From positions 62,001 to 126,000 of the forward strand of contig NZ_FNNE01000006.1 of the NCBI RefSeq assembly GCF_900106945.1: DNA of 64,000 nucleotides, read 5' to 3'. The DNA is from Marinobacter mobilis. GTDB lineage: Bacteria; Pseudomonadota; Gammaproteobacteria; Pseudomonadales; Oleiphilaceae. A program made the translations under genes and the position numbers. Every line of letters starts with the position of its first letter. Within the stretch, counting starts at the first letter, position 1. The notes below the pieces were generated by a model that was not told the DNA's origin, made no database searches, and saw nothing but the letters and a program-made list of their open reading frames with translations. Below, one piece after another: positions 18,383-25,830 of the stretch.

Positions 18383-19021
18383 TCAGTTGTCCTTTTGCCG
18401 GGTGCCGAAGATCTTGTCGCCGGCATCGCCCAGTCCCGGAAGGATATAGCCTTTTTCGTTCAGACACTGATCAATTGAGGCCGTATAGATAGCGACATCA
18501 GGATGGGCCTCCAGCACCTTGTCGATCCCTTCCGGGGCGGCAACGAGCACCAGTGCGCGAATTTCTGTGCTGCCGGCCTTCTTGAGCAGGTCGATGGTGG
18601 AAATCAGTGAGCCGCCGGTGGCCAGCATGGGGTCGATAATCATTGCCATGCGCTGGTCCAGCTCGCCCACCAGTTTCTCCAGGTAGGTGCTTGCTTCCAG
18701 CGTTTCCTCGTTTCGTACCTGGCCTACCACGCTGACCTTGGCGCTTGGGATCAGGCTGAGTACCCCGTCGAGCATCCCCAGTCCGGCGCGGAGAATCGGG
18801 ACGATGGTGACCTTCTTGCCCGTAATCGTGTCCACGGTGACAGGCCCAGCCCAGCCTTCGATGGTGGTTTCTTCCAGAGCAAAATCCTGGGTTGCTTCGT
18901 AGGTCAGCAGGGCGGCAACTTCCTGAGCCAGTTCACGGAAGTTCTTGGTGCTGATGTCGGCCCGGCGCATCAGTCCGAGTTTGTGGCGGATCAGTGGGTG
19001 TTTCACCTCATGGATGGGCAT
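18383..19021 (-). CDS. upp: Uracil phosphoribosyltransferase
   Basis: Upp converts uracil and PRPP to UMP. The 212 residues (E. coli 208) show [21 protein letters not shown] and the PRPP loop [16 protein letters not shown], and the uracil-binding tail [17 protein letters not shown]. It is the first gene of the minus-strand operon. Its promoter must lie in the roughly 200-base region shared with flhA, but no convincing -35/-10 pair was identified. Confidence 0.98.
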   Translation of the reverse strand: MPIHEVKHPLIRHKLGLMRRADISTKNFRELAQEVAALLTYEATQDFALEETTIEGWAGPVTVDTITGKKVTIVPILRAGLGMLDGVLSLIPSAKVSVVGQVRNEETLEASTYLEKLVGELDQRMAMIIDPMLATGGSLISTIDLLKKAGSTEIRALVLVAAPEGIDKVLEAHPDVAIYTASIDQCLNEKGYILPGLGDAGDKIFGTRQKDN

Positions 19022-19126
19022 GGCTCACCTTTGCGTTAGTCAGTGGTGGGAATGGGGAAAGTTGCTGGAAGAATAACTGATCTGCGGGCAGGCGTCAGGC
19101 GAGGTTCTGCATATAGGTGTAAGGAG

Positions 19127-19142
19127 TGGTACGGATATTGCG
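19127..19142 (+). promoter_or_regulatory. Sigma-54 promoter of flhA
   Basis: TGGTACGGATATTGCG has GG at 19128-19129 and GC at 19140-19141 with ten bases between and a near-consensus TTGC. It is about 85 bases before flhA in the divergent upp-flhA region. Confidence 0.82.
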
Positions 19143-19227
19143 ATAAACCGGGACAGGTGACGTGTTTTCGTCAGAATATCGACCCGCCTGATCCTCAGGC
19201 GCAGTCTCCAGCGGGGTGTTTCCGGGT

Positions 19228-21405
19228 ATGGACCGAGCTTTAGTCCTGAACAACGTCAAATCTCTGACGCGCGGTAATCTGGGCATTCCAGTGATGCTGA
19301 TGGCATTGCTGGGCATGATGATCCTGCCCATGCCGACGTTCATGCTCGACGTACTGTTCACCTTCAATATCACCTTGTCGATCGTCATTCTGCTGGTTTG
19401 CGTGTACGCCCTGCGTCCCATGGAATTTGCCTCTTTTCCCACCGTGCTGCTGGTGGCGACGCTGCTCCGGCTGGCCCTGAACGTGGCGTCGACCCGCATT
19501 GTGTTGCTCAACGGACATGAGGGTGGCGACGCGGCGGGTAAAGTGATCGAGTCGTTCGGTGAGGTGCTGATTGGTGGCAACTACGCCGTTGGTCTGGTGG
19601 TCTTTGCGATCCTGATGATCATCAACTTCATGGTAGTCACCAAGGGTGCGGGCCGGGTCTCGGAAGTCAGTGCCCGCTTCACCCTGGATGCCATGCCTGG
19701 CAAACAGATGGCCATCGATGCCGACCTTAACGCCGGGCTGATCAATCAGGACGAGGCCAAGGGCCGACGTGCGGAGATTGCTCAGGAAGCCGATTTCTAC
19801 GGTTCCATGGACGGCGCCAGTAAATTCGTGAAAGGGGATGCGGTCGCAGGCTTGTTGATCCTTGCGATCAATATTATCGGTGGCATCGCCATAGGGATGC
19901 TGCAGCACGATCTGGATTTCTCCACGGCTACCCGGTTTTACGCCCTGTTGACCATCGGTGATGGTCTTGTGGCGCAGATACCATCGCTGTTGCTGTCTAC
20001 CTCTGCCGCCATCATGGTGACCCGGGTAACCTCTTCCCAGGATATGGGGGGGCAGATTATTAGTCAGATGTTCAGTGCACCCCGCGCGCTGTCCATTGCT
20101 GCGGGTATCCTGATCATACTGGGTCTGATTCCCGGCATGCCTCATGTCGCTTTTCTGGGGCTTGGGGTCATCTCTGCAGCCACCGCCTATTTTATCTGGA
20201 ATCGGGACCGGCAGACGGTGGAGGAGGGTGGCGGCTTTCCATCACGGGGTGGCCTGGCGCCTGCGGGCGGCGGCCCGTTGGGTCCTGAGGTGCTGCCTGC
20301 CGGAGGTTCACGTCCGGACCAGTCATTGCCAGCGCCCGCGGAAAGCCGCGAACTGGGCTGGGATGACGTCGCCACGGTAGATGTGGTTGGGCTGGAAGTG
20401 GGCTACCGGCTGATTCCTCTGGTCGACAAAAGTCAGGGTGGGCAATTGCTGTCGCGGATCAAGGGTGTCCGCAAGAAACTGTCCCAGGATCTGGGATTCC
20501 TGATGCCGTCGGTGCATATCCGCGACAATCTCGATCTCATGCCGAACATGTACCGCATTACGCTGATGGGCGTCACCATCGCCGAGGCGGAGATCCATCC
20601 GGACCGCGAGCTTGCCATTGATCCGGGCCAGGTGTTTGGCAAAGTGGAAGGTATTGAAGGCAAGGACCCCGCGTTCGGGCTGGATGCCTGCTGGATTGAA
20701 GAGAGCAAGAAAGACCAGGCGCAAACCCTGGGTTACACCGTGGTCGATGCGAGCACCGTGGTCGCGACCCATCTCAACCAGGTACTGCAGAAGCATGCAC
20801 ACGAACTGCTGGGTCATGAAGAGGTGCAGAAATGGCTTGAGCAGCTGGAGAAGGTTTCGCCGAAACTGGCGGAAGAGCTGGTGCCTGCGACCGTTTCCAT
20901 CAGCATTCTGCTGAAAGTCCTGCAAAGTCTGTTGCTGGAAGAAGTGCCGATCCGCGATATGCGCTCTATTGCAGAGGCCATCGTCAATATTCACCCCCGT
21001 AGCCAGGACCCGAAAGTGCTGACGACGGCTGCCCGACAAGCGCTGCGACGGATGATCGTGCAGAGCATCTGCGGCAATGAGGCTGAAATCCCGGTTATCA
21101 CCCTGGATCCTGATCTGGAACAGTTATTGCTTAAGTCACTGCAGCAGAGTCAGCAAACTGGCGGTGGCGATGATATTGGGCTGGTACTTGAGCCCAGTAT
21201 GGTGGAAAAGCTGCAGCGTTCACTTCAGGAAAGTGTCCAGCGCCAGGAAATGCTCGGGAAACCTGCGATATTGCTGGTTTCCGGGCCCTTGCGTCGGGTA
21301 CTCGCCCGCTTCGCCAGTTACGGAGTTGAGAGACTGCACGTACTGTCCTATCAGGAAGTACCGGACAACAAACAGATCACGATTGTGGCATCCGTCGGGC
21401 AATAA
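19228..21405 (+). CDS. flhA: Flagellar export gate protein FlhA
   Basis: FlhA is the proton-driven export gate and docking platform. From the ATG chosen (MDRALVLNNVKSL) it has 725 residues; a GTG at 19216 would add four. The first about 325 residues hold eight membrane segments and the FHIPEP signature (LRPMEFASFPTVLLVATLLR, then LNVASTRIVLL). A Gly/Pro-rich linker follows (about 330-375), then the cytoplasmic domain (ARQALRRMIVQ near residue 605). Transcription restarts here from its own sigma-54 promoter after the opposing upp operon. Confidence 0.97.
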   Translation: MDRALVLNNVKSLTRGNLGIPVMLMALLGMMILPMPTFMLDVLFTFNITLSIVILLVCVYALRPMEFASFPTVLLVATLLRLALNVASTRIVLLNGHEGGDAAGKVIESFGEVLIGGNYAVGLVVFAILMIINFMVVTKGAGRVSEVSARFTLDAMPGKQMAIDADLNAGLINQDEAKGRRAEIAQEADFYGSMDGASKFVKGDAVAGLLILAINIIGGIAIGMLQHDLDFSTATRFYALLTIGDGLVAQIPSLLLSTSAAIMVTRVTSSQDMGGQIISQMFSAPRALSIAAGILIILGLIPGMPHVAFLGLGVISAATAYFIWNRDRQTVEEGGGFPSRGGLAPAGGGPLGPEVLPAGGSRPDQSLPAPAESRELGWDDVATVDVVGLEVGYRLIPLVDKSQGGQLLSRIKGVRKKLSQDLGFLMPSVHIRDNLDLMPNMYRITLMGVTIAEAEIHPDRELAIDPGQVFGKVEGIEGKDPAFGLDACWIEESKKDQAQTLGYTVVDASTVVATHLNQVLQKHAHELLGHEEVQKWLEQLEKVSPKLAEELVPATVSISILLKVLQSLLLEEVPIRDMRSIAEAIVNIHPRSQDPKVLTTAARQALRRMIVQSICGNEAEIPVITLDPDLEQLLLKSLQQSQQTGGGDDIGLVLEPSMVEKLQRSLQESVQRQEMLGKPAILLVSGPLRRVLARFASYGVERLHVLSYQEVPDNKQITIVASVGQ

Positions 21406-21472
21406 GCGGCGGCCAGATGGCAGCAGGTGACGGGATTTCGACGCTCACCCGGCTGGAATGGGAGGAACAGGT

Positions 21473-22750
21473 ATGAAAGTGAAACGCTTCTTCGCGCCGA
21501 CGATGGCTGAGGCACTGAAACTGGTGAGCAGCGAACTCGGCCCGGATGCGGTCATTCTTTCCAATCGGCGGGTTGAGAACGGTGTCGAGATCGTGACAGC
21601 GTTGGACTACGACGAGAACATGGCACGCCAGCGCCTCGGTGAAGAAGCGAGGGATGCCACCAATAGTGGGCGTCTGGCCGAGCTTCAGGCCGAGCAGCAC
21701 CGGCGCCTGGAAGACGAACTGGGTCGTTCACGGGCGCGAATCGCCGAAGTGCGTGAGAAGCGCGCCAGTCAGGGTGCGGGTTTCCAGCCCGCTAGTGCTG
21801 CGGCCAGCGTGGCCGGTGGCCAGGCGGCATCGGCGCAGCGAGCCGACATGGGGGCGGATGAACTGGCCCTGATGCGCGCAGAGATCAGCTCCCTGAGAGA
21901 TCTGGTCCAGGGGCGGCAGGGGCCGGAAGCCGCGCCGTTGGCGTCGGTGAATCCCGCTCAGCAGCGACTGGTGGAGCGCCTGCTCGACTTTGGCGTCAGC
22001 CACAACCTGGCCTCGGCGCTGGCAAAAAGCCACGGCAAGGGCCGCCTGGAAGACGGCTGGAAGCAGTCTCTGAAAACCCTTGCGGCCGGGATCAAGACGG
22101 TTCGTACCGAGTGGCTGGACCGAGGTGGTATCTATGCGCTCGTAGGCCCGACGGGGTCTGGCAAGACCACCACCATTGGCAAGCTGGCAGCCCGCTATGC
22201 GCTTCGCCACGGTGCTGACAGTCTGGCCCTGGTGACCACAGATCGTTTCCGGGTGGCTGCCCACGAGCAGTTGTTTGTGTTTGGCCGTATTCTCAATGTA
22301 CCGGTTCGGGTGGTCGATGAGAGCCACACTCTGGACGATGTGCTTGACGAGTTGTCGGATCGTCATCTGGTGCTGATTGATACTGCCGGCCTGACGCCCA
22401 GTGACAAGGGGTATCAGCAGCAGCTCGGTGAGCTGGCCCGAAGCCGGCACCCGATCCAGTCCCATCTGGTGGTGTCCGCGACCAGCCAGCCCCGCATTAT
22501 GAAATCTGTCTGGCATTGCTATAAGATGGCTGATCTTGCGGGTTGTGTGATGACCAAACTGGACGAGGCAATGACGCTGGGTGAATCCCTGGGCTTTGCC
22601 ATGGAGACCGGGCTGCCGGTGGCCTACTACACCGACGGCCAGAAGATTCCCGATGACCTCCACCACGCCGAGGCAGCACCGCTGGTGCGCAAGGGTGTGG
22701 AGCGGCTGAAGGAGCTCAAGGCATCACAGAGCATGGCTGAGGGGGCCTGA
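21473..22750 (+). CDS. flhF: Polar flagellar placement GTPase FlhF
   Basis: FlhF is an SRP-type GTPase that sets the pole for flagellar assembly. The start at 21473 (MKVKRFFAP) follows GGAGGA at ideal spacing and gives 425 residues. An ATG 15 bases upstream is inside the ribosome site. A basic/variable N-terminal part is followed by the N domain and G domain: P-loop GPTGSGKT at about 225-232, TTDRFRVAAHEQL, DTAGL at about 303, and TKLDEAMTLGESL. It works with FlhG, encoded next. Confidence 0.97.
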   Translation: MKVKRFFAPTMAEALKLVSSELGPDAVILSNRRVENGVEIVTALDYDENMARQRLGEEARDATNSGRLAELQAEQHRRLEDELGRSRARIAEVREKRASQGAGFQPASAAASVAGGQAASAQRADMGADELALMRAEISSLRDLVQGRQGPEAAPLASVNPAQQRLVERLLDFGVSHNLASALAKSHGKGRLEDGWKQSLKTLAAGIKTVRTEWLDRGGIYALVGPTGSGKTTTIGKLAARYALRHGADSLALVTTDRFRVAAHEQLFVFGRILNVPVRVVDESHTLDDVLDELSDRHLVLIDTAGLTPSDKGYQQQLGELARSRHPIQSHLVVSATSQPRIMKSVWHCYKMADLAGCVMTKLDEAMTLGESLGFAMETGLPVAYYTDGQKIPDDLHHAEAAPLVRKGVERLKELKASQSMAEGA

Positions 22751-22858
22751 TCCCTTGGTGCAGGTGGTTGATCTGCAAGGGCTCGACGATAAACAATAAC
22801 ACCGGGGTGCGGCTACTGCCGGCATCCTGATTTCGATCGGCAAGAGACAAAAGTCAGT

Positions 22859-23671
22859 ATGAGCAAAGCACATCCGGTTCAGGTGATTGCGGTATCCGGC
22901 GGCAAAGGTGGCGTTGGCAAGAGCAATGTCTCGGTCAACCTGGGAATTGCCCTGGCCCAGAAAGGGCGTAGGGTTGTCCTGCTTGATGCAGACCTCGGCC
23001 TTGCCAATATCGACGTATTGCTGGGTCTTACGGCCAATCACAACCTTGCTGATGTACTGGCTGGCGAATGCGATATCCGCGATGTTCTGGTGGATGGGCC
23101 CGGCGGCATCAAGATTGTTCCGGCCTCCTCAGGCACCCAGAAAATGACCCAGTTGTCGGCGATGGAACATGCTGGCCTGATCAATGCGTTCAGCGAGCTG
23201 GGCGACCAGATCGACGTTCTGATTGTCGATACCGCGGCCGGTATTTCAGAATCGGTTGTCAGTTTCCTTCGTGCCTCTCAGGAACTTCTGCTGGTGGTAT
23301 GTGACGAGCCCACGTCCATTACCGACGCCTACGCCCTGATCAAGCTGATGAACCGCGACTATGGGGTTAACCGTTTCCGTATCCTTGCGAACCAGGTCCG
23401 TACCGAACAGGAAGGTCGCCATCTGTTTAACAAACTGACCCGGGTCACTGAGAGATTCCTTGATGTCGCGCTACAATACACAGGAATGGTGCCTTACGAT
23501 GAAGCGGTGAAGAAGGCGGTTCAGCGTCAGCGTGCCGTACTGGACGCCTATCCCCGTGCCAAGGCATCGTTGGCGATCAGGGCGCTGGCCGATCAGGTTG
23601 ATAACTGGCCATTGCCGTCCTCACCGAGAGGACATCTTGAGTTCTTTGTTGAACGACTCGTTGAGGCCTGA
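22859..23671 (+). CDS. flhG: Flagellar number regulator FlhG/FleN
   Basis: FlhG (FleN in Pseudomonas) is a MinD/ParA-type ATPase that limits flagellar number by acting on FlhF and on FleQ. The 270 residues have the deviant Walker A KGGVGKS (16-22), DADLGLANIDVLLGL (switch I region), VDTAAGIS (switch II/Walker B) and a C-terminal amphipathic region (PRGHLEFFVERLVE). The length and the flhF-flhG-fliA order match the Pseudomonas and Vibrio loci. Confidence 0.96.
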   Translation: MSKAHPVQVIAVSGGKGGVGKSNVSVNLGIALAQKGRRVVLLDADLGLANIDVLLGLTANHNLADVLAGECDIRDVLVDGPGGIKIVPASSGTQKMTQLSAMEHAGLINAFSELGDQIDVLIVDTAAGISESVVSFLRASQELLLVVCDEPTSITDAYALIKLMNRDYGVNRFRILANQVRTEQEGRHLFNKLTRVTERFLDVALQYTGMVPYDEAVKKAVQRQRAVLDAYPRAKASLAIRALADQVDNWPLPSSPRGHLEFFVERLVEA

Positions 23672-23707
23672 GCTTCATCCCGTTACTGCTAATCCGGTTA
23701 CAGAACA

Positions 23708-24448
23708 TTGGCTAGAAACCTGGGTATCTATCAGAGAACGGCAGCCGGCCAAGCCCATCAGCTTGTGGAAAGCCATGCGCCGCTGGTGAAGAAAATTGCA
23801 TTGCACCTGCTGGCCAGGCTGCCTGACTCGGTTCAACTTGATGATCTGATGCAGGCTGGCATGATCGGTCTGCTCGAAGCTGCCCAGAAATACCAGCCCA
23901 CCAAGGGCGCTTCCTTTGAAACCTACGCCGGCATCCGTATTCGTGGTGCCATCGTGGACGAGATTCGCAAGGGCGACTGGGTGCCACGATCGGTGCACCG
24001 CAATGCCCGGCGGGTATCGGAGGCGATTCGTGCGATCGAGAGCCGGATGGGGCGGGAAGCCCAGGATGTGGAAGTCGCGGAAGAGCTCGGCATGACCATG
24101 GACGAGTATCATTCCTGCCTGAACGATGCCAACGGCGGACGACTTTTTAGCCTCGATGAGCTCAATGAATCCGGCGACGTGCCGTTAGAAGAATCAGATG
24201 GCTCAGATAATCCGCTGCAGGGCATTACGTCCCACGCCTTCCGCACCAGCCTCGCGGAAGCCATTGAAGGTTTGCCTGAGCGGGAAAAACTGGTGCTGAG
24301 CCTGTATTACCAGGAAGAACTCAACCTGAAGGAGATCGGGGCGATCCTGGAAGTCAGTGAAAGCCGGGTCAGCCAGATCCACAGTCAGGCCGCCATGCGA
24401 TTACGGGCAAGATTGTCGGATTGGCAAAACAGCCCGGACGGTGAGTGA
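23708..24448 (+). CDS. fliA: Flagellar sigma factor FliA (sigma-28)
   Basis: FliA directs RNA polymerase to late flagellar and chemotaxis promoters. The 246 residues show region 2 (LVKKIALHLLARLP, then LDDLMQAGMIGLLEAA and YAGIRIRGAIVDEIRKGDW), region 3 (REAQDVEVAEELGM) and region 4 (LPEREKLVLSLYYQEELNLK, then EVSESRVSQIHSQA). The start must be TTG at 23708: the nearest upstream in-frame stop is at 23690, no ATG or GTG lies between, and the N-terminus is full-length. No clear ribosome site precedes it. Confidence 0.96.
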   Translation: MARNLGIYQRTAAGQAHQLVESHAPLVKKIALHLLARLPDSVQLDDLMQAGMIGLLEAAQKYQPTKGASFETYAGIRIRGAIVDEIRKGDWVPRSVHRNARRVSEAIRAIESRMGREAQDVEVAEELGMTMDEYHSCLNDANGGRLFSLDELNESGDVPLEESDGSDNPLQGITSHAFRTSLAEAIEGLPEREKLVLSLYYQEELNLKEIGAILEVSESRVSQIHSQAAMRLRARLSDWQNSPDGE

Positions 24449-24532
24449 CCGTCACTCTGTTGTAGCTTTTGGTAACTGCCGCTTTACAAGTCGGTGAAAG
24501 GCCACACAATACAGGGTGTGCGAGCGACGGCC

Positions 24533-24541
24533 TGCTAGAAT
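24533..24541 (+). promoter_or_regulatory. Possible extended -10 promoter before cheY
   Basis: TGCTAGAAT matches an extended -10 (TGN plus TAGAAT at 24536-24541). No good -35 lies 17 bases upstream. The 170-base fliA-cheY gap contains no recognisable GCCGATAA-type sigma-28 element. Confidence 0.3.
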
Positions 24542-24618
24542 TTGAAAGGGGTTCGGGGTGTCCGGCAAGCGACCGGAGTCTGCCCAGGAATGCCGGGTGT
24601 TATTAACTGGAGGTCCCT

Positions 24619-25002
24619 TTGGACAAAAACATGAAAATCCTGATTGTGGACGATTTCTCCACAATGCGACGGATCATCAAGAACCTGCTGCGTGATCTTG
24701 GGTTCACCAATACCGACGAGGCCGACGATGGCAACACGGCGTTGCCAATGTTGAAAAGCGGCAAATATGACTTCCTGGTAACCGATTGGAACATGCCAGG
24801 CATGACCGGTATTGAGTTGCTCAAGCACGTACGCGCGGACGACAGCCTCAAAACCCTGCCGGTGCTGATGGTTACGGCAGAGGCCAAGCGTGATCAGATC
24901 GTGGCAGCCGCTCAGGCTGGTGTTAACGGTTACGTTGTAAAGCCATTTACCGCAGCGGTACTGAAAGAAAAGATCGAGAAAATCTTCGAACGAATTCAGT
25001 GA
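24619..25002 (+). CDS. cheY: Chemotaxis response regulator CheY
   Basis: CheY-P binds FliM and reverses the motor. The single receiver domain (127 residues) has the acidic pair DD at 11-12, phosphoacceptor Asp56 (TDWNMPG), Thr in VTAEAKR and Lys in VVKPFTA. The TTG start gives [12 protein letters not shown], the form I recall from Shewanella and Vibrio. GGAGG at 24610-24614 is four bases upstream of the TTG and 16 from the alternative ATG at 24631. Confidence 0.97.
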   Translation: MDKNMKILIVDDFSTMRRIIKNLLRDLGFTNTDEADDGNTALPMLKSGKYDFLVTDWNMPGMTGIELLKHVRADDSLKTLPVLMVTAEAKRDQIVAAAQAGVNGYVVKPFTAAVLKEKIEKIFERIQ

Positions 25003-25023
25003 TATCGGGTCGGAAGAGCTCCC

Positions 25024-25818
25024 ATGAGCAATAATAACGAAGACCATAAAGGCCTCGACCCGGAAGCAATTGAAAAGCTTCGGAGCCAGGCTGCAGAACT
25101 GATGGAACAGGTCGATGCGGGTAACTATGCCCGCGCCATGACCCTGATCAGTGACCTGGGCGAAGTTCGGGATCAGAGCCTGTACCGCGAAGTCGGGCGG
25201 CTGACCCGCAGCCTCCATGAAGCGATTCGCAATTTCCAGATCGATCCCCGTAACGCCGAACAGCAGGAAGCACTGTCGAAAATGACCGATGCGTCTGACC
25301 GACTGGAATACGTCGTGCAGATGACTGGTAAGGCGGCCAACCGGACCATGGACCTGGTTGAAGAAACCATGCCCAAAGCTTTGGCCCTCAAGGAACAAGC
25401 GGCAGAATTCCGGGATGATTGGCTGCGTATCCGCCGCCGTGAGATGGAACCCCAGGAATTTCGGGACCTGTACGGCCGCATCGACAATTTCTTCGTCAGC
25501 CTGACGGAAGAGGCCGATACCATTCACGGCAACCTGTCAGAAATTCTGCTGGCCCAGGACTTCCAGGATCTGACCGGGCAGGTCATCCAGAAAGTGACTG
25601 CCCTGGTGAAGGAAGTGGAAGATCATCTGCTCAATCTTGTAGTCATGGCGAGCCATGTAGATCAGCTTACCGGCACTATTCACGAGCTCGAAGAACAGGA
25701 AGAACAGGAAGAATCTCCCGACAAGGGCCATGGTCCGCAGATTAATGCCGCGGAGCGTTCTGATGTGGTTTCTGGGCAGGACGACGTGGATGACCTGTTG
25801 TCCAGTCTCGGTTTCTAA
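25024..25818 (+). CDS. cheZ: CheY-P phosphatase CheZ
   Basis: CheZ dephosphorylates CheY-P. The 264 residues form a long helical hairpin. The catalytic segment ILLAQDFQDLTGQVIQKV carries the conserved Gln of the DFQDLTGQ motif. The C-terminal CheY-docking peptide DDVDDLLSSLGF ends the protein, joined by an acidic Glu/Gln tract. It is 21 bases after cheY and 12 before cheA. Confidence 0.96.
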   Translation: MSNNNEDHKGLDPEAIEKLRSQAAELMEQVDAGNYARAMTLISDLGEVRDQSLYREVGRLTRSLHEAIRNFQIDPRNAEQQEALSKMTDASDRLEYVVQMTGKAANRTMDLVEETMPKALALKEQAAEFRDDWLRIRRREMEPQEFRDLYGRIDNFFVSLTEEADTIHGNLSEILLAQDFQDLTGQVIQKVTALVKEVEDHLLNLVVMASHVDQLTGTIHELEEQEEQEESPDKGHGPQINAAERSDVVSGQDDVDDLLSSLGF

Positions 25819-25830
25819 GTGAGGTAATGC

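Noticed and set aside
24437..24455. Hairpin GACGGT-GAGTG-ACCGTC at the fliA stop as a terminator
   Set aside because: No T-tract follows directly, and an alternative palindrome (GAGTGACCGTCACTC) competes with it; significance is uncertain.
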